From NCBI GenBank assembly GCA_903938205.1, contig CAJACJ010000414.1:1-18837 (forward strand): 18,837 bases of DNA, written 5' to 3'. Made by a program: the position numbers and the translations under genes. The notes below the pieces were generated by a model. It had not been told where the DNA came from and did not search any database. It was given only the letters and a program-made list of their open reading frames with translations. The DNA comes from an uncultured bacterium. Lineage in GTDB: Bacteria > Planctomycetota > Phycisphaerae > Phycisphaerales > SM1A02. This document shows, in pieces, positions 1-7,552 of the stretch. Position 1 is the first letter of the stretch; the number at the start of each line of letters is the position of its first letter.

Positions 1-450
1 ATTGACGGCATGAATTTGCTCGAGGTCTATCACGGCATGAAGGATGTTGTTGAGAAGTGCCGCGAGAAAAGTCGTCCCGCATTTGTCGACATGCGTTGCT
101 ACCGCTACAAGGGCCACTCCATGAGTGATCCGCGCAAGTACCGCACGCGCGACGAAGAGGCAATCTGGGAGCAAGGCGACCCCATCGGAACATTTGAGAA
201 ATTTATTCTTGATCAGGGCGCTATCACGCATGATCAAATTAAGTCGCTGCAAAAAGACGTGAAGGCGGAGGTGCGCGACGCGGTTGAATTTGCGGACAAC
301 AGTCCAGTGCCGCCGCTGTCGGATTTGTATCACGATGTTTATCGAGAACCTTGGGGTCGCTACACCGGAACCAGCGAGCCGCTGATGTACGGCGGCGCCA
401 TGAATCCGCCAACATTTCGCGCCACGCGCGAGGGAGATGGTTTGATATGA
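1..450 (+). CDS. pdhA: Pyruvate dehydrogenase E1 component, alpha subunit (C-terminal part)
   Basis: This is the 3' end of a gene entering from the left; the frame is open from base 1, and 149 residues are visible before TGA at 448-450. The E1-alpha subunit binds thiamine diphosphate with E1-beta, decarboxylates pyruvate and reductively acetylates the lipoyl group of E2. The visible part has the family signature YRYKGHSMSDP followed by YRTRDEE, which resembles the conserved E1-alpha segment that holds the phosphorylation loop in mitochondrial enzymes, and then the typical helical tail with DPI and PPLSDLYHDVY. The last 30 or so residues, rich in Gly, Pro and Thr, extend beyond the usual end. 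The stop overlaps the pdhB start by four bases (ATGA), suggesting translational coupling. The thiamine-diphosphate motif (GDG...N) lies upstream, outside the window. A branched-chain or acetoin dehydrogenase E1 is a less likely alternative. Confidence 0.93.
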   Translation: MDGMNLLEVYHGMKDVVEKCREKSRPAFVDMRCYRYKGHSMSDPRKYRTRDEEAIWEQGDPIGTFEKFILDQGAITHDQIKSLQKDVKAEVRDAVEFADNSPVPPLSDLYHDVYREPWGRYTGTSEPLMYGGAMNPPTFRATREGDGLI

Positions 451-1439
451 GCGCCACGCAGGAAATTGAATTTCGCGACGCAATTCGAGACGCCATGAGC
501 GAGGAAATGCGCCGAGATAAGCGCGTTATGTTGATCGGTGAGGAAGTGGCGGAGTACAACGGCGCCTACAAAGTGAGCCGCGGAATGTTGGACGAGTTTG
601 GTCCGCGCCGCGTCATTGACACGCCTATTTCTGAAAGTGGTTTCGCGGGCATGGCCATTGGCGCCGCCATGTTGGGCTTGCGCCCCGTGGTTGAATTCAT
701 GAGTTGGTCTTTCAGTTTGGTGGCCGCCGATCCAATTCTGAACAACGCGCCCAAAATGTTGTTCATGAGTGGCGGTCAATTTGGTTGCCCAATTGTGTTC
801 CGCGGAAATGACGGCGCGGGTGGTCAACTTGGAAGCACGCATAGTTGGTGCGTCGAAGGATTGTTCTCCAACGTGCCTGGAATTAAAATTGTCATTCCAT
901 CAACGCCCGCCGATGCCAAAGCACTGATGAAGACCGCCATTCGCGATGACGATCCGGTTTTCTTCATGGAGAGCGAGCGATTGCTTGGCATGAAGGGCGA
1001 CGTTCCTGTTGGAGAGGATGTGCTTTTGAAATTTGGTCAGGCGTGCGTTCGCCGCGCCGGCACGGATTGCACGCTGGCTTCGTGGGGTCGTCCAGTGCAT
1101 TTCTGCATGGAAGCCGCGGAAGAATTGGCCAAAGAAGGAATTTCATGCGAGGTCATTGACCTGCGCACTATTCGTCCGCTGGACATTGGTTCCATTGAAC
1201 GCTCTGTGCGCAAGACTTCCAATCTTGTCATTGTTGATCAGTCGTGGAGCTTTGGAAGTCCAGGTTCAGAAGTCGCCGCTCAAATTCATCAGCGCTGCTT
1301 CGATGATTTGGACAACCATGTGCACCGTGTGCACACCGAGGATGTTCCTGCGCCATACGCTTTCAATTTGGAGCAGGAATATTTGCCCAACACTCGCAAA
1401 ATTTGCGAGGCTGTTCGTAGCGCCACTTACAACGCATAA
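447..1439 (+). CDS. pdhB: Pyruvate dehydrogenase E1 component, beta subunit
   Basis: The product is a 330-residue E1-beta subunit, the normal family length. It pairs with E1-alpha to build the thiamine-diphosphate active site of pyruvate dehydrogenase. The N-terminus (FRDAIRDAMSEEM, then LIGEEVAEYNGAYKVSRGM) and the segment VIDTPISESGFAGMAIGAA are characteristic of E1-beta. The stretch FRGNDGAGGQLGSTHS carries the His expected near the active site. The transketolase C-terminal domain follows, with VIDLRTIRPLD and the closing TEDVPAPYAFNLEQEYLP. I chose ATG 447 because it overlaps the pdhA stop and follows a GGGAG-like stretch. An upstream ATG at 351 would overlap pdhA by 100 bases and adds no conserved sequence. 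pdhC follows 13 bases downstream, so the three genes form one operon. A 2-oxoisovalerate dehydrogenase is the main alternative. Confidence 0.95.
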   Translation: MSATQEIEFRDAIRDAMSEEMRRDKRVMLIGEEVAEYNGAYKVSRGMLDEFGPRRVIDTPISESGFAGMAIGAAMLGLRPVVEFMSWSFSLVAADPILNNAPKMLFMSGGQFGCPIVFRGNDGAGGQLGSTHSWCVEGLFSNVPGIKIVIPSTPADAKALMKTAIRDDDPVFFMESERLLGMKGDVPVGEDVLLKFGQACVRRAGTDCTLASWGRPVHFCMEAAEELAKEGISCEVIDLRTIRPLDIGSIERSVRKTSNLVIVDQSWSFGSPGSEVAAQIHQRCFDDLDNHVHRVHTEDVPAPYAFNLEQEYLPNTRKICEAVRSATYNA

Positions 1440-1452
1440 GCAAACAAACACA

Positions 1453-2865
1453 ATGCCAATCTCCGTCACAATGCCACGCCTTTCGGACACCATGGAATCT
1501 GGAACCATTGTTCGTTGGAATGTAAAAGAAGGCGACGCCGTGAAAAGCGGAATGGTTGTGGCCGACATTGAAACTGACAAGGCCACAATGGAAATGCCAG
1601 TTTTTGACGACGGCAAAATTTTAAAGTTGCTTGTGCCAGCGGGTCAGCAAGTGAAAGTTGGCACTCAGATCGCGCTTATTTTAGAGGACGGCGAAAGCCT
1701 TGATGGCGCGCAAGCTGCGACATCTGTTGGCGCGCCAAGCACTTCCGCGGCGGGCCGTCCATCGCAAAGCGCCTCCCAAAATACCTTTGTTTCACCCAAT
1801 TCCAACACGCGCGGCGCAAACAGTGTTGAGCCAATTGACGCGCAGGCTGAAGAGATTCTTCAAGCCGATGGCGCGCGAGTTCGTGTGAGTCCGGTGGCGC
1901 GTCGAATCGCCGAGCAAGAGCGCGTTGATCTTGGCTCACTGAAGGGCTCCGGTCCTGGCGGCCGAATCATCAAGCGCGATGTGATGAACGCTTTGGAAAA
2001 TCGTGGCTCAAACCCCGCCGCAAAAATCACCGACTCGCCACGCCCCAGTGCAATGTCCACAAGCGCGCCACAAAGTTCAGCGACGGCGCATGTCACGGCT
2101 TCCAGTTCATTGGCGGTTCCAGTTTCGCCAACGCCTCGATCCAACGGACTTGTTGTGGCTGGTTTGCAAAGCACGGAAGTAGCCGTGAGTTCAATGCGGC
2201 AAATCATCGCCAAGCGATTGGTTGAAAGCAAGACCACCATTCCGCACTACCAAGTGACCATGAAGTTTGAGTTGGACCGCTTAATGGCTTTGCGTGAGCA
2301 ACTCAACAGCGAACTTGCTTCCATGGGAATTAAACTTTCCGTGAATGATTTTATTGTGCGCGGTTGCGCGCTGTCCATGGCCAAACATCCATATATCAAC
2401 GCAAGTTGGGGCGGCGAAAAAATTCTCATGCATCAACAAGTGAATGTCGGCGTGGCCGTGGCGCTTGATGAAGAGAAGGGCGGCGGTCTGCTTGTGGCCG
2501 TCATCCGCGATGTGGACCGCAAGAGTTTGCGCGCTATTTCCAGCGAAACCAAGGCTCTTTCCGAGAAGGCCCGCACCCGTGGCTTGTCCATGGAGGACAT
2601 GTCCGACAGCACATTCACGGTTTCAAACTTGGGCATGTTTGGCGTGGAGAATTTCACCGCCATCATCAATCCACCAAACTCCGCCATTCTTGCTTGCGGC
2701 GCCGCGCTGAAGCAGCCCGTTGTGCGCGATGATCAACTCACCATTGGCTTCGAAATGACAGCCACGCTTTCGCTGGATCACAGAGTGATTGATGGCGCCA
2801 TGGCGGCGCGTTGGTTGAACACGCTCAAAGCGTTGCTTGAAAATCCAGCCTCACTGTTGGTGTGA
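1453..2865 (+). CDS. pdhC: Dihydrolipoamide acetyltransferase (E2 of pyruvate dehydrogenase)
   Basis: The 470-residue product moves the acetyl group from E1 to coenzyme A and forms the core of the complex. Domains in order: one lipoyl domain (residues 1-80) with the lipoylation site ETDKATMEM, where Lys43 is the expected attachment point; an Ala/Ser/Thr/Pro-rich linker; a peripheral-subunit-binding domain (about 140-181, RVSPVARRIAEQ to GPGGRIIKRDV); a second flexible linker; and a catalytic domain from about residue 244 to the end. Near the C-terminus HRVIDG supplies the catalytic His443 and Asp447. I chose ATG 1453, which places the lipoyl domain at the usual distance; ATG 1471 is an in-frame alternative six residues in. 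There is no clear Shine-Dalgarno sequence. The E3 gene is not in the window. The E1-alpha/E1-beta neighbours favour pyruvate dehydrogenase over 2-oxoglutarate dehydrogenase. Confidence 0.95.
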   Translation: MPISVTMPRLSDTMESGTIVRWNVKEGDAVKSGMVVADIETDKATMEMPVFDDGKILKLLVPAGQQVKVGTQIALILEDGESLDGAQAATSVGAPSTSAAGRPSQSASQNTFVSPNSNTRGANSVEPIDAQAEEILQADGARVRVSPVARRIAEQERVDLGSLKGSGPGGRIIKRDVMNALENRGSNPAAKITDSPRPSAMSTSAPQSSATAHVTASSSLAVPVSPTPRSNGLVVAGLQSTEVAVSSMRQIIAKRLVESKTTIPHYQVTMKFELDRLMALREQLNSELASMGIKLSVNDFIVRGCALSMAKHPYINASWGGEKILMHQQVNVGVAVALDEEKGGGLLVAVIRDVDRKSLRAISSETKALSEKARTRGLSMEDMSDSTFTVSNLGMFGVENFTAIINPPNSAILACGAALKQPVVRDDQLTIGFEMTATLSLDHRVIDGAMAARWLNTLKALLENPASLLV

Positions 2866-2872
2866 CCACGCT

Positions 2873-2886
2873 ACCCAACGTTGGGT
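2873..2886. repeat. 14-bp perfect palindrome after pdhC
   Basis: ACCCAACGTTGGGT is its own reverse complement and lies seven bases after the pdhC stop, between two convergent genes. As RNA it could fold only a 5-bp stem with a 4-base loop, and no T tract follows. It is therefore a poor intrinsic terminator; a weak 3' hairpin or a protein-binding site remain possible. A second small inverted repeat (TTGCGC at 2926-2931 with GCGCAA at 2942-2947) lies nearby. The rest of the 117-base convergent gap shows nothing. Confidence 0.45.
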
Positions 2887-2982
2887 GTTGCAGGCACAAA
2901 AAATGTACATGACACGCATTGCGGGTTGCGCTATTGATTGGGCGCAAGACAACAGCACTTCATGCTCAACTGATGTCTCCAC

Positions 2983-5040
2983 TCACGCCGGACTTGGCAT
3001 GATGCCAATTTCAGGCTCTGGTGGATCCATCTTGATGGGGGTTGGCGCAGGTGTTCCCGTGGAAAGCATTTCAACCACAGTGGGCAGGTTCAGCGCTTCA
3101 CCACGGATAATGCGTTGCACATCCTCCACATTCAGTGTTTCATATTTTAAAAGCGCCTCGGCAAGAATGGAAATCTTGTCCCAGTTTTCATTCACCAAGC
3201 GCTCCGCATCCCCGAAGGCATCGTCAATCATGCGCCGAATTTCCTCGTCGATAATGCGCGCCGTGTCCTCTGAGTAGTCGCGTTCTGGAACATAGGACTC
3301 GCGTGAATCTGAGCCTGCATATCGCACAAATCCAAGCTTTTCGCTCATGCCCCATTCTAAAACCATGGCGCGCGCATAAGAGGTGGCCATTTTAATGTCC
3401 ATGGATGCGCCACTGGAGACATCGCCATTTTGGCGCGCTTCAGCAATGCGGCCGCCGCACAACACGCGCATGGTTGCCAGCAAATATTTGCGCGAGAAAC
3501 CATAACGGTCCTTCTCTGGCAAACTAAATGTCACTCCCAACATATTTCCGCGCGGAATAATTGTCACCTTGTGCAATGGATCCGCGTCGGCCAAAAGAAC
3601 TTGCAAAATAGCGTGACCAGATTCGTGATACGCCGTGGCAACGCGTTCTTGTTGTTCAATGCGGCGACTTTTCTTGGCGCGGCCAAATCGAATCTTGTCA
3701 CGCGCCTCTTCCATGTCCGTCATCTCAATGAAATCCTTGTCAAGCATGGTGGCAAGAATGGCGGCCTCATTAATAATGGCCGCAAGATCGGCGCCGCTGA
3801 ACATTGGCGTGCTGCGCGCCATGCGCTCCAGATTGACATCCGGACCCATCTTCACTTTCTTGGCGTGCACGGAAAGAATTTGTCGTCGTCCCGCCACATC
3901 TGGAAACTGCACGCCCACGGTGCGATCAAAGCGGCCTGGTCGTGTCAACGCTGGATCAAGCACGTCCGCGCGATTGGTTGCGGCAATAACAATTACTTGC
4001 GCATTGGCGTCAAATCCGTCCATTTCCACCAAAATCGCGTTGAGCGTTTGCTCGCGTTCATCATGTCCGCCTGTTGTGAAACCACCACCACGGCGGCGGC
4101 CGACGGCGTCAACTTCATCAAGGAAAATAATGCACGGAGAATTGTCTTTGGCTTGCTTGAACAAATCGCGCACGCGGCTGGCGCCAACGCCCACGAACAT
4201 TTCCACAAAGTCGCTTCCAGAAATGGAGAAGAAAGGAACTTCAGCCTCGCCAGCGATAGCCTTGGCGAGCAATGTTTTTCCGCAACCTGGTGGACCTTCA
4301 AGAAGCACGCCGCGCGGAATGCGTCCGCCAAGGCGTTGAAATCGTTTGGGGTCTTTCAAGAACTCAACCAATTCGGAAACTTCTTCCTTAGCTTCGTCAA
4401 TGCCGGCGACATCGGCGAAAGTGGTGTGCTCCATTTCCTTGTTGCTGACGCGGTGCTTGCTGCGACCAAAGTTGCCAAGCATTCCGCCGGCGCCACCGCC
4501 CGCGTTGCGCATACTGCGCGAAAGCAGAAACCACAGAATTCCAAGAATGATCAGCGTGGGCAAAATGGTCATTGCCAATTGCGCAAAGGTGCTCGTGGTC
4601 ACATCGGCGCGGTAGGGCACAGGCACGGATTCCAAATCTTTCATGTAATTGGAAACCGCTGTTGGAATAATGGCCACATACACCGGCGCAGGTTTATCGC
4701 CAAATCGCTCGGAAAAACCCTTGGTATTTGGCTTCACGTCAGCGCTAATTCGGTCGCTCTGAATCACCACCGAATCGTTCACAAGTTTGCCTTCTTTGGC
4801 AAGCAACATGAATTGTTGCCAAGTTTCTATGGCAACTCCACGTGTCGAACTGCCGTTAATGACAATCCAAATCAGAATGGCAAGCAGTCCCAGCGTGAAC
4901 CATGTCACGCTTTGGCGACGCGGCTTGCCTGGCAGACCGGAAGAATTTGGAGTAGGCGGATCAATCCGCTTCACGGGTTTATCCGTTTTCTTTTTAGAGG
5001 CGAATGCCATCGTGGTTGCATCAATATTGTTGTCGCTCAT
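2983..5040 (-). CDS. ftsH: ATP-dependent zinc metalloprotease FtsH
   Basis: The 685-residue product is an inner-membrane AAA+ protease that extracts and degrades membrane and short-lived cytoplasmic proteins. It has a charged cytoplasmic N-terminus; TM1 at about 47-62; a periplasmic domain; TM2 at about 152-173; a Gly-rich linker; an AAA+ domain with Walker A GPPGCGKT (249-256), the FVG pore loop (282-284), Walker B IIFLDEVD (304-311) and the arginine-finger region TRPGRFDR; then the peptidase domain with HESGH (472-476) and the likely third zinc ligand Asp548. HESGH differs from the commoner HEAGH only at the variable position. The last 35 or so residues form a Pro-rich tail. ATG 5040 is supported by AGGA about 8 bases upstream. 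It lies 43 bases after lptE on the same strand, suggesting one envelope operon. FtsH also controls lipopolysaccharide synthesis in E. coli. Confidence 0.98.
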   Translation of the reverse strand: MSDNNIDATTMAFASKKKTDKPVKRIDPPTPNSSGLPGKPRRQSVTWFTLGLLAILIWIVINGSSTRGVAIETWQQFMLLAKEGKLVNDSVVIQSDRISADVKPNTKGFSERFGDKPAPVYVAIIPTAVSNYMKDLESVPVPYRADVTTSTFAQLAMTILPTLIILGILWFLLSRSMRNAGGGAGGMLGNFGRSKHRVSNKEMEHTTFADVAGIDEAKEEVSELVEFLKDPKRFQRLGGRIPRGVLLEGPPGCGKTLLAKAIAGEAEVPFFSISGSDFVEMFVGVGASRVRDLFKQAKDNSPCIIFLDEVDAVGRRRGGGFTTGGHDEREQTLNAILVEMDGFDANAQVIVIAATNRADVLDPALTRPGRFDRTVGVQFPDVAGRRQILSVHAKKVKMGPDVNLERMARSTPMFSGADLAAIINEAAILATMLDKDFIEMTDMEEARDKIRFGRAKKSRRIEQQERVATAYHESGHAILQVLLADADPLHKVTIIPRGNMLGVTFSLPEKDRYGFSRKYLLATMRVLCGGRIAEARQNGDVSSGASMDIKMATSYARAMVLEWGMSEKLGFVRYAGSDSRESYVPERDYSEDTARIIDEEIRRMIDDAFGDAERLVNENWDKISILAEALLKYETLNVEDVQRIIRGEALNLPTVVEMLSTGTPAPTPIKMDPPEPEIGIMPSPA

Positions 5041-5083
5041 TTTAAATTCCTGCTTTCAAATCACGCAAACGTATTCGAAAAAA

Positions 5084-5632
5084 TCACCAATCTGCTTGAA
5101 GGTTCGCCACAATGTCGTCGGCGAGCCGTTGAGTCACTTCAAATCGCGCCAAGTCCAACGGTTCCGCTTGCGAACGACTTGTCACAACAACGCCACTGGC
5201 TGAAAAACCTTTGCGGGCTGTGATGGACTTTCCTGTTCGCACATCAACCCAATCCCAGTCAAGAGTTACAGTGTAGGCAACTTCTTCCGACAAACCAGTC
5301 GCAACGCTTTGACTCAATTGTGAAAGTTTCACGCTGACCACCTTGCCGCGAAGAATGGTGTCGGCCTTGCCGTCATGCGTGACGGTGTAAGGCGTGGATT
5401 GTTGCAAACGCTTTTGTAAAGCCTCCGTCAACTGAAATCCCATGTCGCGGTCAGGCGTGGCATTGTCAAAAACAGGCACGGAAATACTGCGATATTTGGT
5501 GGGCAGCACGCTGCCGCCTTTCATGCCTTTGGAGGAGCAACCCAGAGTTGTTGTCGCAAGAATGCTGGCGCATGCAAGGATGATCATGCTGACGGCATTG
5601 CAACTGAACATGGTCTTGGGGTTCAATTTCAT
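5084..5632 (-). CDS. lptE: LptE-like LPS-assembly lipoprotein
   Basis: The product is a 182-residue predicted lipoprotein. Residues 1-32 form a signal peptide ending in a lipobox (TLGC), so Cys32 would be lipidated. The mature part has the LptE family pattern: YRSISVPVFDNATPDRDM, then LTEALQKRL, then TPYTV and a repeated beta-strand core (TILRGKVVSVKL, VAYTVTLDWDWVD). LptE plugs the LptD barrel in the outer membrane and helps deliver lipopolysaccharide to the surface. The start overlaps the stop of the upstream TPR gene by four bases (ATGA), and ftsH follows. Both neighbours also act in the envelope, which supports the call. Sequence similarity in this family is low, so the assignment rests on pattern and context; a generic DUF-type secreted lipoprotein is the alternative. 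Confidence 0.72.
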   Translation of the reverse strand: MKLNPKTMFSCNAVSMIILACASILATTTLGCSSKGMKGGSVLPTKYRSISVPVFDNATPDRDMGFQLTEALQKRLQQSTPYTVTHDGKADTILRGKVVSVKLSQLSQSVATGLSEEVAYTVTLDWDWVDVRTGKSITARKGFSASGVVVTSRSQAEPLDLARFEVTQRLADDIVANLQADW

Positions 5633-6828
5633 TTTGGTTGATCAGGCGAAGAAGGCGCGCTGGGTGTTTGAGGCAAAGTGGTTTGATCTTGCGGGGGAAG
5701 CGTCGCGCCAGCCACTGGTTTCTCAGATGTTGTTTCTGCAACAGCAGGAAGTGGCGCCTCTGGCTCCGCAACCACGCCGGTGGGTTCAACCATCCTTGGT
5801 GTTCCAAGCAAAATGCTTTGTAGTTGCGCGTAGTCGGGGCAACCTTTGGCGGTGAGAGCCGGCAACTTTGCAACCACTCCTGGGGCAATCTTCAGCGCTT
5901 CAATGGTGGCGATTGATTTTGGAAAACGATTCACAAGCGAGCGCAGCGTGAGTTCCGTGGAAATAAAATCACCCATGCCTTGATACCAAAGAGCGTCGTT
6001 GAGAAGTTTGGCTGCTTCGCTTTCATACACGCGCACCAGCAATGCCTCGGCGCCAATTTGTTGCGCCAACGCCGGATCATCCGCCTGCAATAATTTCAGT
6101 CTGGATGTGGCCTCGCGCAAGCCGCTTGCGTCATATTGCGGACCTTTGAACTGCGCGTAATAGCTGTAAATCAAGCGCAATTTGGCTTTGTTCACTCGTT
6201 TGGAGCGCGGGTAATTTTGCACAAACAAGTCGTATGAATCCGCCGCCAACGGCATGTCTCGGATGCGGAAGTAGTAGTCGGATAATTCCATGCCAGCTTT
6301 TTCCGCAAGCTCGCTGCCAGGCAATCGCTCTTGAATGCGGATGAAAATTTCCTGCGCGTCATCGCCCGCGTCGATCCACCGAAATGTTCCCATGAATCTT
6401 TTGCGCAAGCCATGCGCGTAGGCCTTGGCGATTTCATATTCGCGTTCCAAAGCCGGAATGAAAGATGTTGTTGATGAGTATCGCCGCGCCACATCCTCAT
6501 AGGCGAAGAGCGCTTTGTATTCGTAACCCAATGCCAATTGCGCGTCGCCTTGTATTAAAAGAGCGTCGGCGCGGCCTTGACCCAAGGGATTGTTTTCCAG
6601 AAAATTTTCCGACAGGTTCAACGCGCGCGCCGCGTCGCCATTGGCAAGAGCCACGCGCGCTTGTTGCAATTGCTCATCAACCGGTGACGGCGACGGCGAC
6701 GGGGTCCAGCGATCAAAATCATCCAGCGTGTATTCCGTCTGGGCAAGGGCGGTTGAGGTCATTGTGAAAAGAGACGCGGCGCCGCCGATCACCGCCAATA
6801 AACTGCTCAATTGAAGCCGCCGAATCAT
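5629..6828 (-). CDS. BamD-like TPR protein, exported
   Basis: The product has 399 residues. It starts with a signal peptide (MIRRLQLSSLL, hydrophobic core, ALA then QT around residue 29) that looks like a signal peptidase I site. A run of Ser-Pro repeats follows (about 43-49). Then come TPR-like helices typical of outer-membrane assembly lipoprotein BamD/YfiO: ARVALANGDAARALNLSENFL, DALLIQGDAQLALGYEYKALFAYEDV, then SYDLFVQNYPRSKRVNKAKL. The C-terminal 60 or so residues are Pro/Thr/Glu-rich and probably disordered. BamD bridges BamA to substrates in outer-membrane protein folding. Unlike canonical BamD there is no lipobox Cys at the signal end. I chose ATG 6828, which gives a clean signal peptide; an in-frame ATG at 6885 adds 19 unremarkable residues. 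It overlaps lptE, so both are likely cotranscribed. A general tol-pal or TPR scaffold role is possible. Confidence 0.65.
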   Translation of the reverse strand: MIRRLQLSSLLAVIGGAASLFTMTSTALAQTEYTLDDFDRWTPSPSPSPVDEQLQQARVALANGDAARALNLSENFLENNPLGQGRADALLIQGDAQLALGYEYKALFAYEDVARRYSSTTSFIPALEREYEIAKAYAHGLRKRFMGTFRWIDAGDDAQEIFIRIQERLPGSELAEKAGMELSDYYFRIRDMPLAADSYDLFVQNYPRSKRVNKAKLRLIYSYYAQFKGPQYDASGLREATSRLKLLQADDPALAQQIGAEALLVRVYESEAAKLLNDALWYQGMGDFISTELTLRSLVNRFPKSIATIEALKIAPGVVAKLPALTAKGCPDYAQLQSILLGTPRMVEPTGVVAEPEAPLPAVAETTSEKPVAGATLPPQDQTTLPQTPSAPSSPDQPK

Positions 6829-6948
6829 TGTGGGAATGGTAGCGATGGCTTGGATGCCATGGCGACACGAACTTGCGTTTGGCATGGGTATTTTGCGGGA
6901 AAGATTGGCGCAACTCAGGCCATGAATTTGTAAATTTCACTACGCCTT

Positions 6949-6964
6949 TGGTGTCCAAATTGCC
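6949..6964 (+). promoter_or_regulatory. Candidate sigma-54 promoter for the flagellar operon
   Basis: The segment TTGGTGTCCAAATTGC has GG at 6950-6951 and GC at 6962-6963 separated by exactly 10 bases, with TGG and TTGC halves matching the conserved ends of the -24/-12 consensus; the CAC after TGG is replaced by TGT. Transcription would begin near 6975, before fliO. The same bases also contain GCCGAT, the core of a sigma-28 -10 box, but no TAAA lies at the right distance for that reading. The 120-base interval also separates two divergent operons. No enhancer-binding site was identified. Confidence 0.4.
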
Positions 6965-6974
6965 GATCTACAGG

Positions 6975-6992
6975 GGTCGGATGGGTCCGACC
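6975..6992 (+). other. Leader hairpin upstream of fliO
   Basis: GGTCGGA (6975-6981) pairs perfectly with TCCGACC (6986-6992) around the loop TGGG, and GTTTT follows. The 7-bp GC-rich stem with a short T run resembles a small terminator or attenuator. If the predicted sigma-54 start near 6975 is right, this hairpin would sit at the very 5' end of the flagellar mRNA, where it could protect the message or affect translation. Confidence 0.45.
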
Positions 6993-7030
6993 GTTTTCGC
7001 AGGATGCGGGGCGTGAAGCTAGGGGCTGCC

Positions 7031-7552
7031 ATGGATGGGCGTAACCCTCACCTATTGATTGCTCGCATTGCGAGCGCGGTCATCGCACTTGGTTCAATCC
7101 ATGCGGTTGCACTTGGCCACTTTGTCGATCCTGAATCGCAGATTGTGGTTCTGACTCCAGTTGATGCGCGCATGGCCACGGGTGGAAGTTGGATTTCCAT
7201 TTTTGCTTTTGGCGCGCTGTGCCTATTGGGCGCGGCCTTGTGGTTGCGTGGCAAGTCGGGCTTGCGATTTGGAAGTGGCGCTGGATTTCTATCCACATTG
7301 TTGGCCAAGGGAAATGTTCGGCGCGCCGTTGGCAATGGAGCCATTGAAATACTTGATCGCGCCTCCTTGGCAAAAGGGCAGGCACTCACGCTTGTTCGCG
7401 TGGGTGATCGTGTGGTCTTGCTTGGACAAAGTGCGCAAGGCTTTACGCGCTTGGCGGAGTTCGCAGCAGACTCATCAGATTCGGTCAATGCCATTGCTGA
7501 ACATGCTTCTCGCGATCATTGCGCCATCGACTCGCGTCGGAGGGTTGGTTGA
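7031..7552 (+). CDS. fliO: Flagellar biosynthesis protein FliO
   Basis: FliO is a small membrane protein that helps FliP assemble in the flagellar export gate. The product has 173 residues. An N-terminal hydrophobic segment looks like a signal or anchor. A second membrane span (SWISIFAFGALCLLGAALWL) is followed by the FliO cytoplasmic domain, where IEILDRASLAKGQALTLVRV, then RVVLLGQSAQGFTRLAEF, matches the family pattern. I chose ATG 7031, which has AGGGG five bases upstream; ATG 7004 in frame would add nine residues. FliO is poorly conserved, but its position directly before fliP is diagnostic. The TGA overlaps the fliP ATG by one base (TGATG). It is the first gene of the flagellar operon. 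Confidence 0.8.
   Translation: MDGRNPHLLIARIASAVIALGSIHAVALGHFVDPESQIVVLTPVDARMATGGSWISIFAFGALCLLGAALWLRGKSGLRFGSGAGFLSTLLAKGNVRRAVGNGAIEILDRASLAKGQALTLVRVGDRVVLLGQSAQGFTRLAEFAADSSDSVNAIAEHASRDHCAIDSRRRVG
7539..7544 (+). promoter_or_regulatory. Ribosome binding site that decides the fliP start
   Basis: GGAGGG lies seven bases before ATG 7552. It supports that start over the in-frame ATG at 7519, which has no such motif and would overlap fliO by 34 bases. Confidence 0.7.

Noticed and set aside
3430..5223. 597-residue open frame on the + strand, antisense to ftsH and running into lptE
   Set aside because: The composition (His-, Asn- and Cys-rich, no domain) is what the complement of a coding frame yields, and the ftsH frame beneath it has every family motif.
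6931..6969. Sigma-28 promoter (TAAA at 6931 with GCCGAT at 6962)
   Set aside because: The spacing of 27 bases is far from the usual 15; the same bases fit a sigma-54 pattern better.
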